Source: Acuticoccus sediminis
Lineage (GTDB): Bacteria > Pseudomonadota > Alphaproteobacteria > Rhizobiales > Amorphaceae
DNA: 64,000 nucleotides
NCBI RefSeq assembly: GCF_003258595.1
Contig: NZ_QHHQ01000005.1
Span: forward strand, 62,001-126,000
Direction: 5' to 3'
In this document: one piece after another, positions 24,746-34,379 of the stretch
Position numbering within the stretch: the stretch's first letter is position 1
How the letters are laid out: each line of letters opens with the position of its first letter
Notes under the pieces: model-generated
What the model saw: only the letters and a program-made list of their open reading frames with translations
Database searches by the model: none
Told to the model about the DNA's origin: nothing
Program-made: the position numbers and the translations under genes

Positions 24746-25063
24746 ATGCCGAGATCGCCATCGCAACTGTCCCTAGGAAAGCCCTCAGTCCGCTCTCGCC
24801 GCCGTGCGCGAGGTTGGACGCAAGTCGATCTCTCGGTTCACAGTGGAGTGAGCCAATCCGTAATTTCCGACTTTGAGCGCGGGAAAACCATTGAGTGGCC
24901 AAGCATTTTCGCGATCGCCGAGGCGCTCGAGTGTCAATGGCAGGAGCTGTTCATCGATCCGGATTCTCCCGACTTCAACTTGCTGATGGCGGACGCCACC
25001 CCGGAAGAGCGGCGGCACTATTTCGATACCTTGAAGATGATGAAGTCAGGGCCTCGCCGATAA
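24746..25063 (+). CDS. XRE-family regulator, repressor-position, 105 aa
   Basis: A helix-turn-helix of the XRE type covers residues 16-70: RARGWTQVDLSVHSGVSQSVISDFERGK, with the E-R-G-K ending usual in this family, then IFAIAEALECQWQELF. The C-terminal 35 residues contain PDFNLLMADATPEERRHYFD, a helical tail but no LexA-type peptidase, so any repressor would be of the short type. ATG 24746 is preferred over GTG 24707 because AAGG lies 4 bases before it. Divergent to the Cro-like gene and transcribed toward the integrase, it is the best candidate for the lysogeny repressor. Confidence 0.75.
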   Translation: MPRSPSQLSLGKPSVRSRRRARGWTQVDLSVHSGVSQSVISDFERGKTIEWPSIFAIAEALECQWQELFIDPDSPDFNLLMADATPEERRHYFDTLKMMKSGPRR

Positions 25064-25147
25064 AATTATCGCCTGAGTACCGAATTATCGTTGCACTCGA
25101 TATCGACTGATGCCATATTCATCCTGTCACGATGACAGGAGGCTCAT

Positions 25148-25396
25148 GTGCTCCGCACGAACGACCAACATTGCACTCGGGCGCACGGCCGCGCTGCCGC
25201 CAACGCCTCTGTTCCCCTTCTCTATGCGCCTGAGGCAGGGTTCGATCCCGCAACGGTCGCCCTAAGGTTCAGCCGCCAGGCCCGCCGCGAAAGCGCGGCC
25301 AAGGCGCTCGGATGGTCGCTCGCGGACTATCGCGACGTCACGGCTCAGTCGCTAGCCATCGCAGATGAAGAAGCCGACGTCGCGGGGCATGCGTGA
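25148..25396 (+). CDS. Small phage protein, 82 aa, unknown function
   Basis: GTG 25148 is chosen because AGGAGG ends 5 bases before it, the optimal distance; an ATG two bases upstream gives a different 39-codon frame with only 3 bases of spacing. The product is Ala/Arg-rich, with a helical C-terminal half (RQARRESAAKALGWSLADYRDVTAQ). TGA overlaps the next ATG by one base. No motif is recognised. It begins the plus-strand cluster of six small genes before the integrase. Confidence 0.6.
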   Translation: MLRTNDQHCTRAHGRAAANASVPLLYAPEAGFDPATVALRFSRQARRESAAKALGWSLADYRDVTAQSLAIADEEADVAGHA

Positions 25397-25704
25397 TGGC
25401 AAACCAAGCCGCACATCACGAAGACGCCGCCCCCTGGCTACTCTCCGCGATTGACAGCACCCTGACGCAGCACATCGCGGCGGGTTGCTCGCGCCGTGAG
25501 GCCGCCGGCGAGGTTGTCAACGACCTGTCTCAGGCGCTGGGCACCCTCCTCGGCGAACTGGCGACGTCCGAGCAGGACCTCTTCAATCGCAACGCATACA
25601 CCGGCCGCCTTACGCAGGCCGCAGCGCGGGTCGCCTACAGCCGCGAGGTCAGGCGCGCGGCTCGCGTAGTTTGCGCTCCGCCTCACCCACGGAGGCTACG
25701 GTGA
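25396..25704 (+). CDS. Small phage protein, 102 aa, unknown function
   Basis: The product starts MANQAAHHEDAAPWLL and is helical, with a Cys-containing basic turn (GCSRREAAGEVV) and a basic C-terminus (SREVRRAARVVCAPPHPRRLR). Translational coupling with the upstream gene (TGATG) and with the mini-SSB downstream (GTGA) places it in an operon. No domain, signal or membrane segment is recognised. A DNA-binding role would fit the basic tail but is speculation. Confidence 0.6.
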   Translation: MANQAAHHEDAAPWLLSAIDSTLTQHIAAGCSRREAAGEVVNDLSQALGTLLGELATSEQDLFNRNAYTGRLTQAAARVAYSREVRRAARVVCAPPHPRRLR

Positions 25705-25829
25705 ACCGCGTCCAGCTGATCGGCTACGTCGGCGGCGCGCCAGAGACCCGCCAAACTCCCAACGGGACGCACGTCGCCACGTTCCAGAGCTCGAACCCCG
25801 CTCCGTTTGACGACGATGTTCCGTTCTGA
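25701..25829 (+). CDS. Internally deleted single-stranded DNA-binding protein, 42 aa
   Basis: The 42 codons encode the first strand of an SSB (VNRVQLIGYVGGAPETR, matching the common start MN-K-V-x-L-I/V-G-x-L-G-x-D-P-E-x-R) with the PNGTHVATF continuation, joined in frame to the SSB C-terminal tip DDDVPF. About 100 residues of OB fold and linker are missing. GTG 25701 has GGAGG 5 bases upstream, and the GTGA overlap couples it to the preceding gene. It cannot bind ssDNA as a normal SSB, but keeps the acidic tip that docks on RecO, PriA, RecQ, exonuclease I and other SSB partners. Whether it is a decaying remnant or a tip-peptide decoy is open. Alternatively the deletion could be an assembly error. 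Confidence 0.75.
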   Translation: MNRVQLIGYVGGAPETRQTPNGTHVATFQSSNPAPFDDDVPF

Positions 25830-25839
25830 GGACGCAGCG

Positions 25840-26121
25840 ATGACCGGCCTCTGCCACACCTGCCCCTACCGTAAGGCCCTCGCCCTAAACGCGGGGACCG
25901 AGTACCTGCCACCGCTGCGCCCCGTTCCGGTAATGCAGCATTCCGATTGCCTGACGTCGGCCGCGGCTGACATGCTCGCGGCATTGCGGGCGCTGATGGA
26001 TCACGACGGCGTCGTTGCCGCCGGCCTAGACTGCGCGTTGCGTCGCGAGGTGGAACGGTTCGAGGCCGACGCCTGTCGCGCCCGCGCCGCCATTAGAAAA
26101 GCGACCGGACAGCCGCGATGA
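25840..26121 (+). CDS. Small phage protein with N-terminal Cys pair, 93 aa
   Basis: ATG 25840 has GAGGA 8 bases upstream and is preferred over an upstream TTG. The N-terminus MTGLCHTCPYRK carries a Cys-x2-Cys, and a later Cys (HSDCLT) may complete a metal site. The C-terminal half is helical and basic (LRREVERFEADACRARAAIRK). Its TGA overlaps the next ATG (ATGA). Small zinc-binding proteins of this kind are frequent near phage integration modules, and the function is unknown. Confidence 0.6.
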   Translation: MTGLCHTCPYRKALALNAGTEYLPPLRPVPVMQHSDCLTSAAADMLAALRALMDHDGVVAAGLDCALRREVERFEADACRARAAIRKATGQPR

Positions 26122-26237
26122 AACCCGCAGCCCTCCCGCCGCGGCGCAACGTGATCATCGGATACTCCGCAGCGCTTGCCGCTTCGGCCGCGATCTGGAC
26201 CGGGCTGATCGCCGGCATCGCCTGGGCGATCGGATAG
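26118..26237 (+). CDS. Tiny single-pass membrane protein, 39 aa
   Basis: ATG 26118 overlaps the upstream TGA and opens a 39-codon frame ending TAG 26235-26237. Residues 12-38 are continuously hydrophobic (VIIGYSAALAASAAIWTGLI), flanked by RR, giving one membrane helix with the N-terminus inside. Translational coupling supports expression. No ortholog is recognised. The next 286 bases up to the excisionase-like gene hold no convincing gene; a possible TTGACA -35 box is at 26267-26272, without a good -10. Confidence 0.5.
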   Translation: MKPAALPPRRNVIIGYSAALAASAAIWTGLIAGIAWAIG

Positions 26238-26523
26238 GCAACGGGCCAGGGGGACGGCGGCTGCGTTTGACACCCTCAACCGCGTCCACCTGAAGACGTC
26301 GACCCGGCGGCGGCCCGAAGTCCCGGGGACAATTCGAGGCAAGCGACAGTGCGGATGACACCCGCGACTTGCGTCCGAGCCCGCCGGCTGTCGCTCAGGG
26401 CGTCTCTGCGAGGAGCTCGCCGTTTTGCCGCCGCAAGCACTTACTGGCGTGCGGGAGCGACGTTGCGCGACATGCCACGGCTCCGGCGTCGTGCCGGCGC
26501 ACTGTTGGGGAAGGAGAACACGG

Positions 26524-26769
26524 ATGAGCGCGAAACACCGGCCAGCTGTCGTCCCCTCTGGATCGTGGCCCGCTCGAATGGGCTCGGCGATGGCGGCCGG
26601 GTACGTCGGTGAGGTGAGCGTCGAGGCGTTCCTATCCCGCGTCGGATCGGAATACCCTGGACCCGTGGTAGCGGAAGGCAGGCGGCGGCTGTGGCTGAAG
26701 AGGGATCTGGATCACGCGATCGGAAACGCGACGGAAGAGATGGTGGCCGACGCCGCAGACATCCTGTGA
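26524..26769 (+). CDS. Excisionase/AlpA-like helix-turn-helix protein, 81 aa
   Basis: The region ARMGSAMAAGYVGEVSVEAF followed by LSRVGSEYPGPVVAEGRRRLWLKRDLDHAI has the winged-helix pattern of excisionase-type (MerR-like) DNA-binding proteins: a helix with 'xMAAxYxGExSVxAFL', a 'YPxPxxxxGRRRLWLxxDLDxAI' wing. ATG 26524 has GGAAGGAG 8 bases upstream. The same frame is open upstream and includes a Cys-x2-Cys (CATCHGSG), but no good start exists for that extension. GTGA overlap with the integrase suggests coupled expression. It probably directs excision with the integrase or regulates it. Confidence 0.75.
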   Translation: MSAKHRPAVVPSGSWPARMGSAMAAGYVGEVSVEAFLSRVGSEYPGPVVAEGRRRLWLKRDLDHAIGNATEEMVADAADIL

Positions 26770-28064
26770 GCATCAAGGTCAACCTGCCGCGCTATGTGAT
26801 TGTGCGGCCACTCTCCGGAGGCAGGAGCGGCTTCTATTGGAACCCGCCGCATCGCGACAAGGCGCGCGCCACGAAGGACGGGATCACCTTCCCCTTCAAC
26901 ATCATCGCCCTCGGCGTCGACCTTGGCCAGCGCGAGCTCGACGACGCTGCGCGGACATGGAACGTTGCCCTGGACGAATGGCGCGCCGAGCTGAACATCA
27001 TGCGGGACGCCAGCAGCGTCCTGCCGTCGAAATATGGGACCATCGACTGGCTGATCGACCAGTACGTCAAGAGCCGTGACTACGCGGCGAACGTCAGCGA
27101 CCGAACCGCCAGGACCTACAGGAACGTCTTCAAGCAGGTCGGCAACCTGCCGACGAAGTCGGAGCAGACACCCCGCTTCGGTCAGGTCTCGACGAGAAGC
27201 ATCACCCCGCGTGCTGCCGACAAGATCTATGAGGCTATGTGCGAAGGCGGGAAGTTTCGCCGGGGCGAGATGGCCATCAAGCAGATGCGCCGCGCCTGGG
27301 ACGTGGTCGGGCGCCTCTACCCCGACACGATGCCGACACCGGAGCGGAACCCCTGGCGCGGTGTCGCACTGGTACGGCGCGCTTCAACGCCGAAGGCTGC
27401 GGTGACCCGGGACGTGGTCTATCACTTCGCGGAGGAGGCGTTGCGCCAAGGCAAACCGGAGGCGGCCGCGGCGGCCGTCGTGTGCTTCGAATGGTTGCAG
27501 CGTCCCGAGAACACGATCCAGCACTTCACCTGGGCGAGCTACGATCCACCGGCGCATCGCGGATGGGTCAGCGTCCAGCACCACAAGACGGGCGTGGAGG
27601 GCTGGCACCCCCTGGCCGATCCCCGGACGGGCGAGCGGCTCTATCCGGAAGCGGAAGCTGTGCTGGCGTGTGTCCCTCGCCGGGGCCTCCTCGTATGTTT
27701 GAACGCCGGCGGCAAGCCTTACGCGACGCAGGCCTTTGCCAAGCTGGTGGCGCGCATCCGCGACAAGGCACTCAGGGACGATCCCGAGAGGAATGCCGCG
27801 CTGACGGGCTTCACCCTCGACGCCTGCCGACATGGCGGCATGACGGAGCTCGAGGAGGCCGGCCTGACCGAAGGCGAAGGCATGGCGCTGTCGGCCCACA
27901 AGCAGGCGAAGGCCTATCACGGATATGCGAAGCGGACCCAGGAACGGGCGGTTGGTCCGTCGCTGAAGCGCCGCGCCTTCCGTGTCGCCGCGGAGGCCCC
28001 AAACGGCACGTCCGAGAACGCCGGGCAAACGACCGGTAGAAACGCGTCAGCTGACAGCGGTTGA
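26766..28064 (+). CDS. Tyrosine recombinase integrase, 432 aa
   Basis: The N-terminal SAM-like core-binding domain spans roughly residues 85-195 and the catalytic domain residues 205-400. Candidate active-site residues are R246 (EWLQRPENT), K274 (QHHKTG), R355 in LDACRHGG, H378 (LSAHKQA) and the nucleophile Y387 (YHGYAKRT). The usual H of the H-x-x-R box is D352 here. GTG 26766 overlaps the stop of the excisionase-like gene (GTGA). The C-terminal 35 residues are low-complexity. The gene ends 64 bp before the tRNA-Gly gene, its presumed attachment target. It performs prophage integration and excision. Confidence 0.93.
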   Translation: MSIKVNLPRYVIVRPLSGGRSGFYWNPPHRDKARATKDGITFPFNIIALGVDLGQRELDDAARTWNVALDEWRAELNIMRDASSVLPSKYGTIDWLIDQYVKSRDYAANVSDRTARTYRNVFKQVGNLPTKSEQTPRFGQVSTRSITPRAADKIYEAMCEGGKFRRGEMAIKQMRRAWDVVGRLYPDTMPTPERNPWRGVALVRRASTPKAAVTRDVVYHFAEEALRQGKPEAAAAAVVCFEWLQRPENTIQHFTWASYDPPAHRGWVSVQHHKTGVEGWHPLADPRTGERLYPEAEAVLACVPRRGLLVCLNAGGKPYATQAFAKLVARIRDKALRDDPERNAALTGFTLDACRHGGMTELEEAGLTEGEGMALSAHKQAKAYHGYAKRTQERAVGPSLKRRAFRVAAEAPNGTSENAGQTTGRNASADSG

Positions 28065-28128
28065 AACGGCACCATGCACGAACGGGGAACGAAAGGCTCA
28101 AGCCGCTGATATCGCTGGCAAAGGCGGG

Positions 28129-28202
28129 TGGAGCGGGTGAAGGGAATCGAACCCTCGTCATCAGCTTGGAAGGCTGTTGCTCTACCATTGAGCTACACCC
28201 GC
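28129..28202 (-). tRNA. tRNA-Gly(UCC), prophage attachment target
   Basis: Reading the minus strand from 28202, the acceptor stem GCGGGTG pairs with CACCCGC at 28139-28133. The D arm, the anticodon loop CTTCCAA (anticodon UCC) and the GGTTCGATTCC T arm are intact. The discriminator is U and CCA is encoded (28131-28129). The 3' end faces the prophage, so the att core is expected in the 3' half of this gene. Integration rebuilt a complete tRNA. Confidence 0.95.
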
Positions 28203-28436
28203 ATTCCGGGCCGTGTCGCCGACCGTGGCGGCGCGGCGCGACGCATACCGGCCCCGGCCGGAGGCGGCGCAGAGCCCGATCCGCCCGGGCAAGACCGGCG
28301 GCGAGGCGACGGTCCTCGACGCGACACTCCATGCCTTCGCACGATGACATGGCGTTGGCAAGCTGGCACGGGCGGCCGCCGCCGCGCCCGTCCACGGCCA
28401 TGGCGCGGCACCCCGCCACCCCCTAAGCTCACGCCG

Positions 28437-29417
28437 ATGAGGGACCTCAATCTCAAGGCGACCGAATACTTCGAGGCCGTCGCGCGGCTCGGCAGCGTGA
28501 CCCGCGCCGCGGACGAGCTCGGCGTCTCGCCGTCGGCCGTCAGTCAGCAGATCGGCCACCTCGAGGCGCAGTTCGGCGTGCGGCTCTTCCGCCGCGAGAA
28601 GCGCCGCCTCATCCTCACGCTGGAGGGCGACCGGCTCTACCAGACAGCGACCCAGGCGTTCGGCGCGATCCGCAACGCGCGCAGCGCGATCACCCGGCAG
28701 CGCGACCTGCGCACCCTCGTCATCCGCGCCAGCCCGAGCTTCGGCGTGCGCTGGCTCTGCCCGCGCATCGCCGACTTCGCGGCCCAGAACCGCGACTTCG
28801 CCATCCGGATCGACGCCACGCCCGACTTCTCCTCGTTCGAGACGGAGGCGATCGACCTCGACCTGCGCTACGGGCTCGGCGGCTGGGCGGGCCTCTCGGA
28901 GACCGGCATCCTCGACGACATGGTGCTGCCGCTGTGCAGCCCGTCCTACCGCGACGAGCTGATGCGCCATTCCGGCGACCGGGCCGAGCAGCTCGCGCAG
29001 GCGCGGCTCATCGACAGCGTCAAGGGCTTCTACCGCTGGGACCTGTGGCTCGCCGCCAACCGGATCAGCCTGCCGAGCCTCACCTTCCCCTTCCGCTTCG
29101 ACCGCTCGTCTATGTCCATCGAGCTCGCCAAGCAGGGCGGCGGGCTCACGCTGGACAGCGTCAACCTGTGCCTTCCGGAGCTGATGCGGGGCGAGCTGGT
29201 CCCGTTCGCGCCGGAGTTCGAGGTCGTCTCGTTCCGCGCCTACTGGGTCGTGTGCCCGGCGCGCCACCTCAACCGCCGCATCGTCAAGCGCTTCGTGGAG
29301 TGGCTGTCGCAGGCGTGCGCCGCGCACGAGACGCAGGCGCGCGCCTTCCTCGCCGGGGCCGGATGCACCGTCCGCACCGGGGCGGGCCCGGACTTCTTCG
29401 AGCCTCCCCCGCGCTAG
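28437..29417 (+). CDS. LysR-family transcriptional regulator (GcvA-like), 326 aa
   Basis: The N-terminal winged helix-turn-helix is clear: LKATEYFEAVARLGSVTRAADELGVSPSAVSQQIGHLE at residues 5-42. The effector-binding domain follows, with the RASPSFGVRWLCPRIADF segment and a LGGWAGLSETGILDDMVLPLCSP region typical of GcvA/AmpR-type LysR proteins. The start ATG 28437 begins MRDLNLKATEY; a longer frame runs back through the tRNA and is an artefact. It is convergent to the SDR gene and lies 234 bp from the tRNA. A target near the transketolase operon is possible but not shown by sequence. Confidence 0.93.
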   Translation: MRDLNLKATEYFEAVARLGSVTRAADELGVSPSAVSQQIGHLEAQFGVRLFRREKRRLILTLEGDRLYQTATQAFGAIRNARSAITRQRDLRTLVIRASPSFGVRWLCPRIADFAAQNRDFAIRIDATPDFSSFETEAIDLDLRYGLGGWAGLSETGILDDMVLPLCSPSYRDELMRHSGDRAEQLAQARLIDSVKGFYRWDLWLAANRISLPSLTFPFRFDRSSMSIELAKQGGGLTLDSVNLCLPELMRGELVPFAPEFEVVSFRAYWVVCPARHLNRRIVKRFVEWLSQACAAHETQARAFLAGAGCTVRTGAGPDFFEPPPR

Positions 29418-29441
29418 ACGGCCGGATGCGGACGCTCCGCG

Positions 29442-30194
29442 TCAGTGGATCAGCGAGCCACCGTTCACATCGACCTCCGTGCCGGTGCAGTAGGCGGAGA
29501 GGTCCGAGGCGAGGAAGAGGGCGCAGCCCGCGACGTCCGACGCCTCCCCGGCCCGGCCCATAGGGATCCCGGCGATGATCGACTCCAGCATCTGCGGCGT
29601 CAGCGCGCCGGCGGTGATGTCGGTGGCGATGAAGCCGGGGCAGATGGCGTTGACGCGCACCCCGTCGGGGGCGAGCTCGCGCGCCATCGCCTTGGTGAGG
29701 CCCAGGATCCCGCCCTTCGCCGCCGAATAATGCGGCCCGCCGAAGATCCCGCCGCCCCGCTGCGCGGAGACCGAGCTGAGGTTGACGATCGAGCCGGACC
29801 GGCGCGCCCGCATCCCCGGAATGACGGCCTGGCTCATGTAGAGCGTGCCGCGAAGGTTCACGTCCAGCACCGCGTCGTAGTTCGCCGGTGCGATGTCCAT
29901 GATCTTCAGCGGCTGGGTGATCCCGGCATTGTTGACGAGGATGTCGATCCGACCCCAGCGCTCCTCGAGCGCCCTCGCCGCCGCCTCGCACGCGCCCTTG
30001 TCGGTGACGTCGCAGGCGAGGCCGACGTGGTCCGCGCCCAGGTCCGCGGCGACCCGCTCCGCCGCCGCGGCGTCGAGGTCGAGGATCGCCACCGTCGCGC
30101 CGTGCTCGGCGAAGAGCCGTGCGGTGGCCCGGCCCAGGCCTCTCGGGCTCGCCGCGCCGGTCACGACGGCATAGCGGCCTTCCAGCAGCCCCAT
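29442..30194 (-). CDS. Short-chain dehydrogenase/reductase, 250 aa
   Basis: A classical SDR: cofactor motif TGAASPRGLGRATA near residue 13, NNAGITQ, catalytic Ser in IVNLSSVSAQRGGG, Tyr and Lys in HYSAAKGG, and PGFIATDI. The cofactor loop has D in AILDLDAAA, which favours NAD(H). ATG 30194 is used because GGGGGAACT precedes it; a GTG 12 bases upstream is possible. It lies 61 bases downstream of the transketolase C-subunit gene and is probably the last gene of that operon. The substrate is likely a sugar or polyol derivative, inferred from context. Confidence 0.92.
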   Translation of the reverse strand: MGLLEGRYAVVTGAASPRGLGRATARLFAEHGATVAILDLDAAAAERVAADLGADHVGLACDVTDKGACEAAARALEERWGRIDILVNNAGITQPLKIMDIAPANYDAVLDVNLRGTLYMSQAVIPGMRARRSGSIVNLSSVSAQRGGGIFGGPHYSAAKGGILGLTKAMARELAPDGVRVNAICPGFIATDITAGALTPQMLESIIAGIPMGRAGEASDVAGCALFLASDLSAYCTGTEVDVNGGSLIH

Positions 30195-30255
30195 AGTTCC
30201 CCCCACAGTTGTCGTTGATGGCGGCGCCGCCCCGGGGGAGCGCCGCGCGGCGGTG

Positions 30256-31299
30256 TCAGAGCCAGCCCTTGATCCGTGCCGCGACCTTCGCGACGGAGAG
30301 GCCGTACATGTCGTGAAGCGTCGGCAGCGCGCCGGCCTCGAGGAACATGTCCGGCAGGCCGATCATCCGGAACGTCGGCGTCACGCCGTTCGTCAGCAGC
30401 GTCGACGCCACCGCCTCGCCGAGGCCGCCGATCACCGTGTGGTTCTCCGCCGTCACCACCAGGCGCCCGCCCTTGCCCGCCTCGGCGAGGATCGTCGCGG
30501 TGTCCAGCGGCTTGATGGTCGGCACGTGCAGCACCGCGACGTCGATCCCGTCCGCGGCCAGCGCCACCGCCGCGTCGAGCGCGCGCATCGTCATGAACCC
30601 GGTCGAGACCACGAGAACGTCGCGCCCCTCGCGGATCATCTGCGCCTCGCCGAGCCTGAACCGGTATCCCGGCTTGTGCCGGCTCAGCACCTTCGGCACC
30701 TTGCCGCGCAACAGCCGGCAGTAGACCGGCCCGTCGTGCGCCGCGACCTGCGGCACCATTCCGGCGATGTCGTCCGCGTCGCACGGGTCGACGATCGTGA
30801 GGTTCGGCAGGCCGCGGAAGATGGCGAGGTCCTCGGTCGCCTGGTGGCTCGGACCGTAGCCGGTGGTGAGCCCGGGCAGCGCGCAGACGATCTTGACCGG
30901 GAGATTCTCCTCCGCGATCGCCATCGCGATGAAGTCGTACGCGCGGCGCGAGGCGAACACGGCGTAAGTGGTCGCGAACGGGACGAAGCCTTCCCGCGCC
31001 AGTCCGGCGGCGGCCGACATCAGCGCCTGCTCGGCCATCCCCATCTGGTAGAAGCGATCGGGCATCGCCTCGGCGAAGACGTAGAGGTCCGTGTATTTCG
31101 ACAGGTCCGCCGTCAGCCCGACGACCTTGTCGTTCGACTTCGCGAGGTTGACGAGCGCGTGGCCGAACGGGGCGGCGACGGTGTCGTAGCCCTCCGCCGC
31201 CAGCGACGCGATCATCGCCGAGGTGGTGAGCGCCTCGCCGTCCGCGCTGCGCGGGACGCGGCGCGGCTCGTACTTGCGGGCCATGGATGCGAGCGTCAC
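30256..31299 (-). CDS. Transketolase, C-terminal subunit, 347 aa
   Basis: This is the pyrimidine-binding plus C-terminal half of a two-gene transketolase. The MAEQALMSAAAGLAREGFVPFATTYAVFASRRAYDFI block holds the conserved Glu for thiamine diphosphate activation (GMAEQ) and the FxxRAYD signature. PGLTTGYGPSHQATED and the C-terminal VTAENHTVIGGLGEAV also match. The start is GTG 31299, with GGAGG 7 bases upstream and GTGA overlap with the N-subunit gene, giving strict translational coupling. With the N-subunit it transfers C2 units between sugar phosphates. Split transketolases often belong to special sugar pathways rather than to the main pentose phosphate cycle. Confidence 0.92.
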   Translation of the reverse strand: MTLASMARKYEPRRVPRSADGEALTTSAMIASLAAEGYDTVAAPFGHALVNLAKSNDKVVGLTADLSKYTDLYVFAEAMPDRFYQMGMAEQALMSAAAGLAREGFVPFATTYAVFASRRAYDFIAMAIAEENLPVKIVCALPGLTTGYGPSHQATEDLAIFRGLPNLTIVDPCDADDIAGMVPQVAAHDGPVYCRLLRGKVPKVLSRHKPGYRFRLGEAQMIREGRDVLVVSTGFMTMRALDAAVALAADGIDVAVLHVPTIKPLDTATILAEAGKGGRLVVTAENHTVIGGLGEAVASTLLTNGVTPTFRMIGLPDMFLEAGALPTLHDMYGLSVAKVAARIKGWL

Positions 31300-32150
31300 T
31301 GCGGGCCTCCCTCGTCGAGCACCGCGAGCGCCTTGGCCCATTCGTCGGCCTCGACGCGGACGAAGTGGGTGATGTCCCGTTTCTCGAGGAAGGGGACGCC
31401 CTTGCACATCCTGGTGTCGAAGACGATCACGCGCGGCTGCGGCGCCGAGAGCTCGCGCGCGGCATCGAAGGCGCGCACCACGGCGCCGAGGTCGTTGCCG
31501 TCGACGCGCTGGCAGTGCCAGCCGAACGCCTCCCACTTGGCGACCAGCGGCTCGGCGGAGTTCATCCGGGTGGACGGGCCGTCGGCCTGCTGGTTGTTGA
31601 AGTCGACGAGGCAGACGAGGTTGTCGAGCCGATGGTGCGCGGCCACCATCGCCGCCTCCCAGGTGGACCCCTCGCCGAGCTCCCCGTCGGACATGAGGTT
31701 GTAGACGAAGGCGGGGTTGGACTTGCGCTTCAGCCCCAGCGCCATCCCGACGGCGATGCCGAGCCCCTGTCCGAGCGAACCGCCGGTGATCTCCATGCCG
31801 GGCGTGTAGGACGCCATGCCCGACATCGGCATGCGGCTGTCGTCCATCCCGTAGGTCTCGAGCTCGTCGACGGGCAGGACGTCCGCCTCCATCAGCGCGG
31901 CGTAGAGGGCGATGGCGTAGTGTCCGATCGACAGAAGGAAGCGGTCCCGCCCCTCCCACTCCGGGTCTTCCGGCCGATATTCGAGGGCGTGGAAGTAGGC
32001 GACGGCCAGGACGTCGGCGATACCGAGCGCCTGGCCAATATAACCCTGTCCCTGGACTTCGCCCATCCGCAGCGAGTTGCGCCGGATGTTGTGGGCGCGC
32101 TGCTCGAGCGAGAGATTGGACATTGGAACGGGTCGCGACCCTAATCTCAT
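31296..32150 (-). CDS. Transketolase, N-terminal subunit, 284 aa
   Basis: The diphosphate-binding half of thiamine-dependent transketolase: SIGHYAIALYAAL, TPGMEITGGSLGQGLGIAVGMALGLK, and the thiamine-binding DGELGEGSTWEAAMVAAHHRLDNLVCLVDFNNQQADG (G-D/E-G then N-N). Start ATG 32150 has GGAGGAAGCG directly upstream; a later in-frame ATG (32123) has no ribosome site. It forms a heterodimer with the overlapping C-subunit gene. A likely promoter region of ~175 bp precedes it up to the ABC exporter stop, where the DNA is notably AT-richer (TTAACGACTTGATTAGCG). Confidence 0.93.
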   Translation of the reverse strand: MRLGSRPVPMSNLSLEQRAHNIRRNSLRMGEVQGQGYIGQALGIADVLAVAYFHALEYRPEDPEWEGRDRFLLSIGHYAIALYAALMEADVLPVDELETYGMDDSRMPMSGMASYTPGMEITGGSLGQGLGIAVGMALGLKRKSNPAFVYNLMSDGELGEGSTWEAAMVAAHHRLDNLVCLVDFNNQQADGPSTRMNSAEPLVAKWEAFGWHCQRVDGNDLGAVVRAFDAARELSAPQPRVIVFDTRMCKGVPFLEKRDITHFVRVEADEWAKALAVLDEGGPQ

Positions 32151-32292
32151 CGCTTCCTCCGAATGACATGTTCTTTTGCGCGACCCTGCACTGCCGGGCC
32201 GGCGCTGTCATTTGCGAAAGATTAACGACTTGATTAGCGCAGCTTAACATTCATGCGCCGACCACCCTGCGGACGTCGCCCCACCGTCCGGG

Positions 32293-32317
32293 CGAGGGGG
32301 CGTCCGCCGCCCCCTCG
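32293..32317. terminator. Strong hairpin after the ABC exporter gene
   Basis: A perfect 10-bp inverted repeat (CGAGGGGGCG and CGCCCCCTCG) with a 5-base loop TCCGC lies 11 bases past the stop codon of the minus-strand ABC exporter gene. There is no U-run, so it is a GC-rich hairpin that may act with Rho or as a 3' end stabiliser. Confidence 0.5.
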
Positions 32318-32327
32318 GAGTGTCCGC

Positions 32328-34178
<1,851 letters not shown>

Positions 34179-34379
34179 GGTGCCCTCCGTCGCAGGCATA
34201 TAGAGGTGCCGACCCCGGATGTGAAATGAAGGTTTTTTGTCCGCCTTCGCCGACGTCTCGCGCGCCCGTGCCACCCGCCCTCACGGCACGCCGGCGGGCC
34301 CATAGCCCGGCGCAATATCCCCCGGCCGATCGGCGGACGGGCCTTTCGGCGCAAAGGCGAACCCCGTAACGTCGCGGCC

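Larger units (their letters stand above)
1..28130. mobile_element. Temperate siphovirus-type prophage, left end outside the window
   Basis: A continuous phage module order is visible: integrase next to a tRNA gene, excisionase-like gene, divergent XRE regulators, Prim-Pol/D5 primase, HNH nuclease, P27-type small terminase, large terminase, HK97-type portal, protease and capsid, connectors, tail tube, chaperones, tape measure, tail tip and fibre. Structural genes read on the minus strand and the integration cluster on the plus strand. The right boundary is taken at the 3' end of the tRNA-Gly gene because the integrase lies 64 bp from it. The other attachment site and the lysis genes are not in the window. 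The module set is that of a long-tailed, non-contractile phage; no sheath or baseplate proteins are recognised. Confidence 0.95.

Noticed and set aside
26349-26612. 87-codon Arg-rich frame before the excisionase-like gene, and a Cys-containing extension of that gene (CATCHGSG)
   Set aside because: No acceptable start codon or ribosome site; kept only as a note in the excisionase entry.
28128-28436. Long N-terminal extension of the LysR frame through the tRNA gene (starts MERVKGIEPSSSAWKA)
   Set aside because: The first part is translated tRNA-Gly sequence, a well-known artefact; the true LysR start is ATG 28437.
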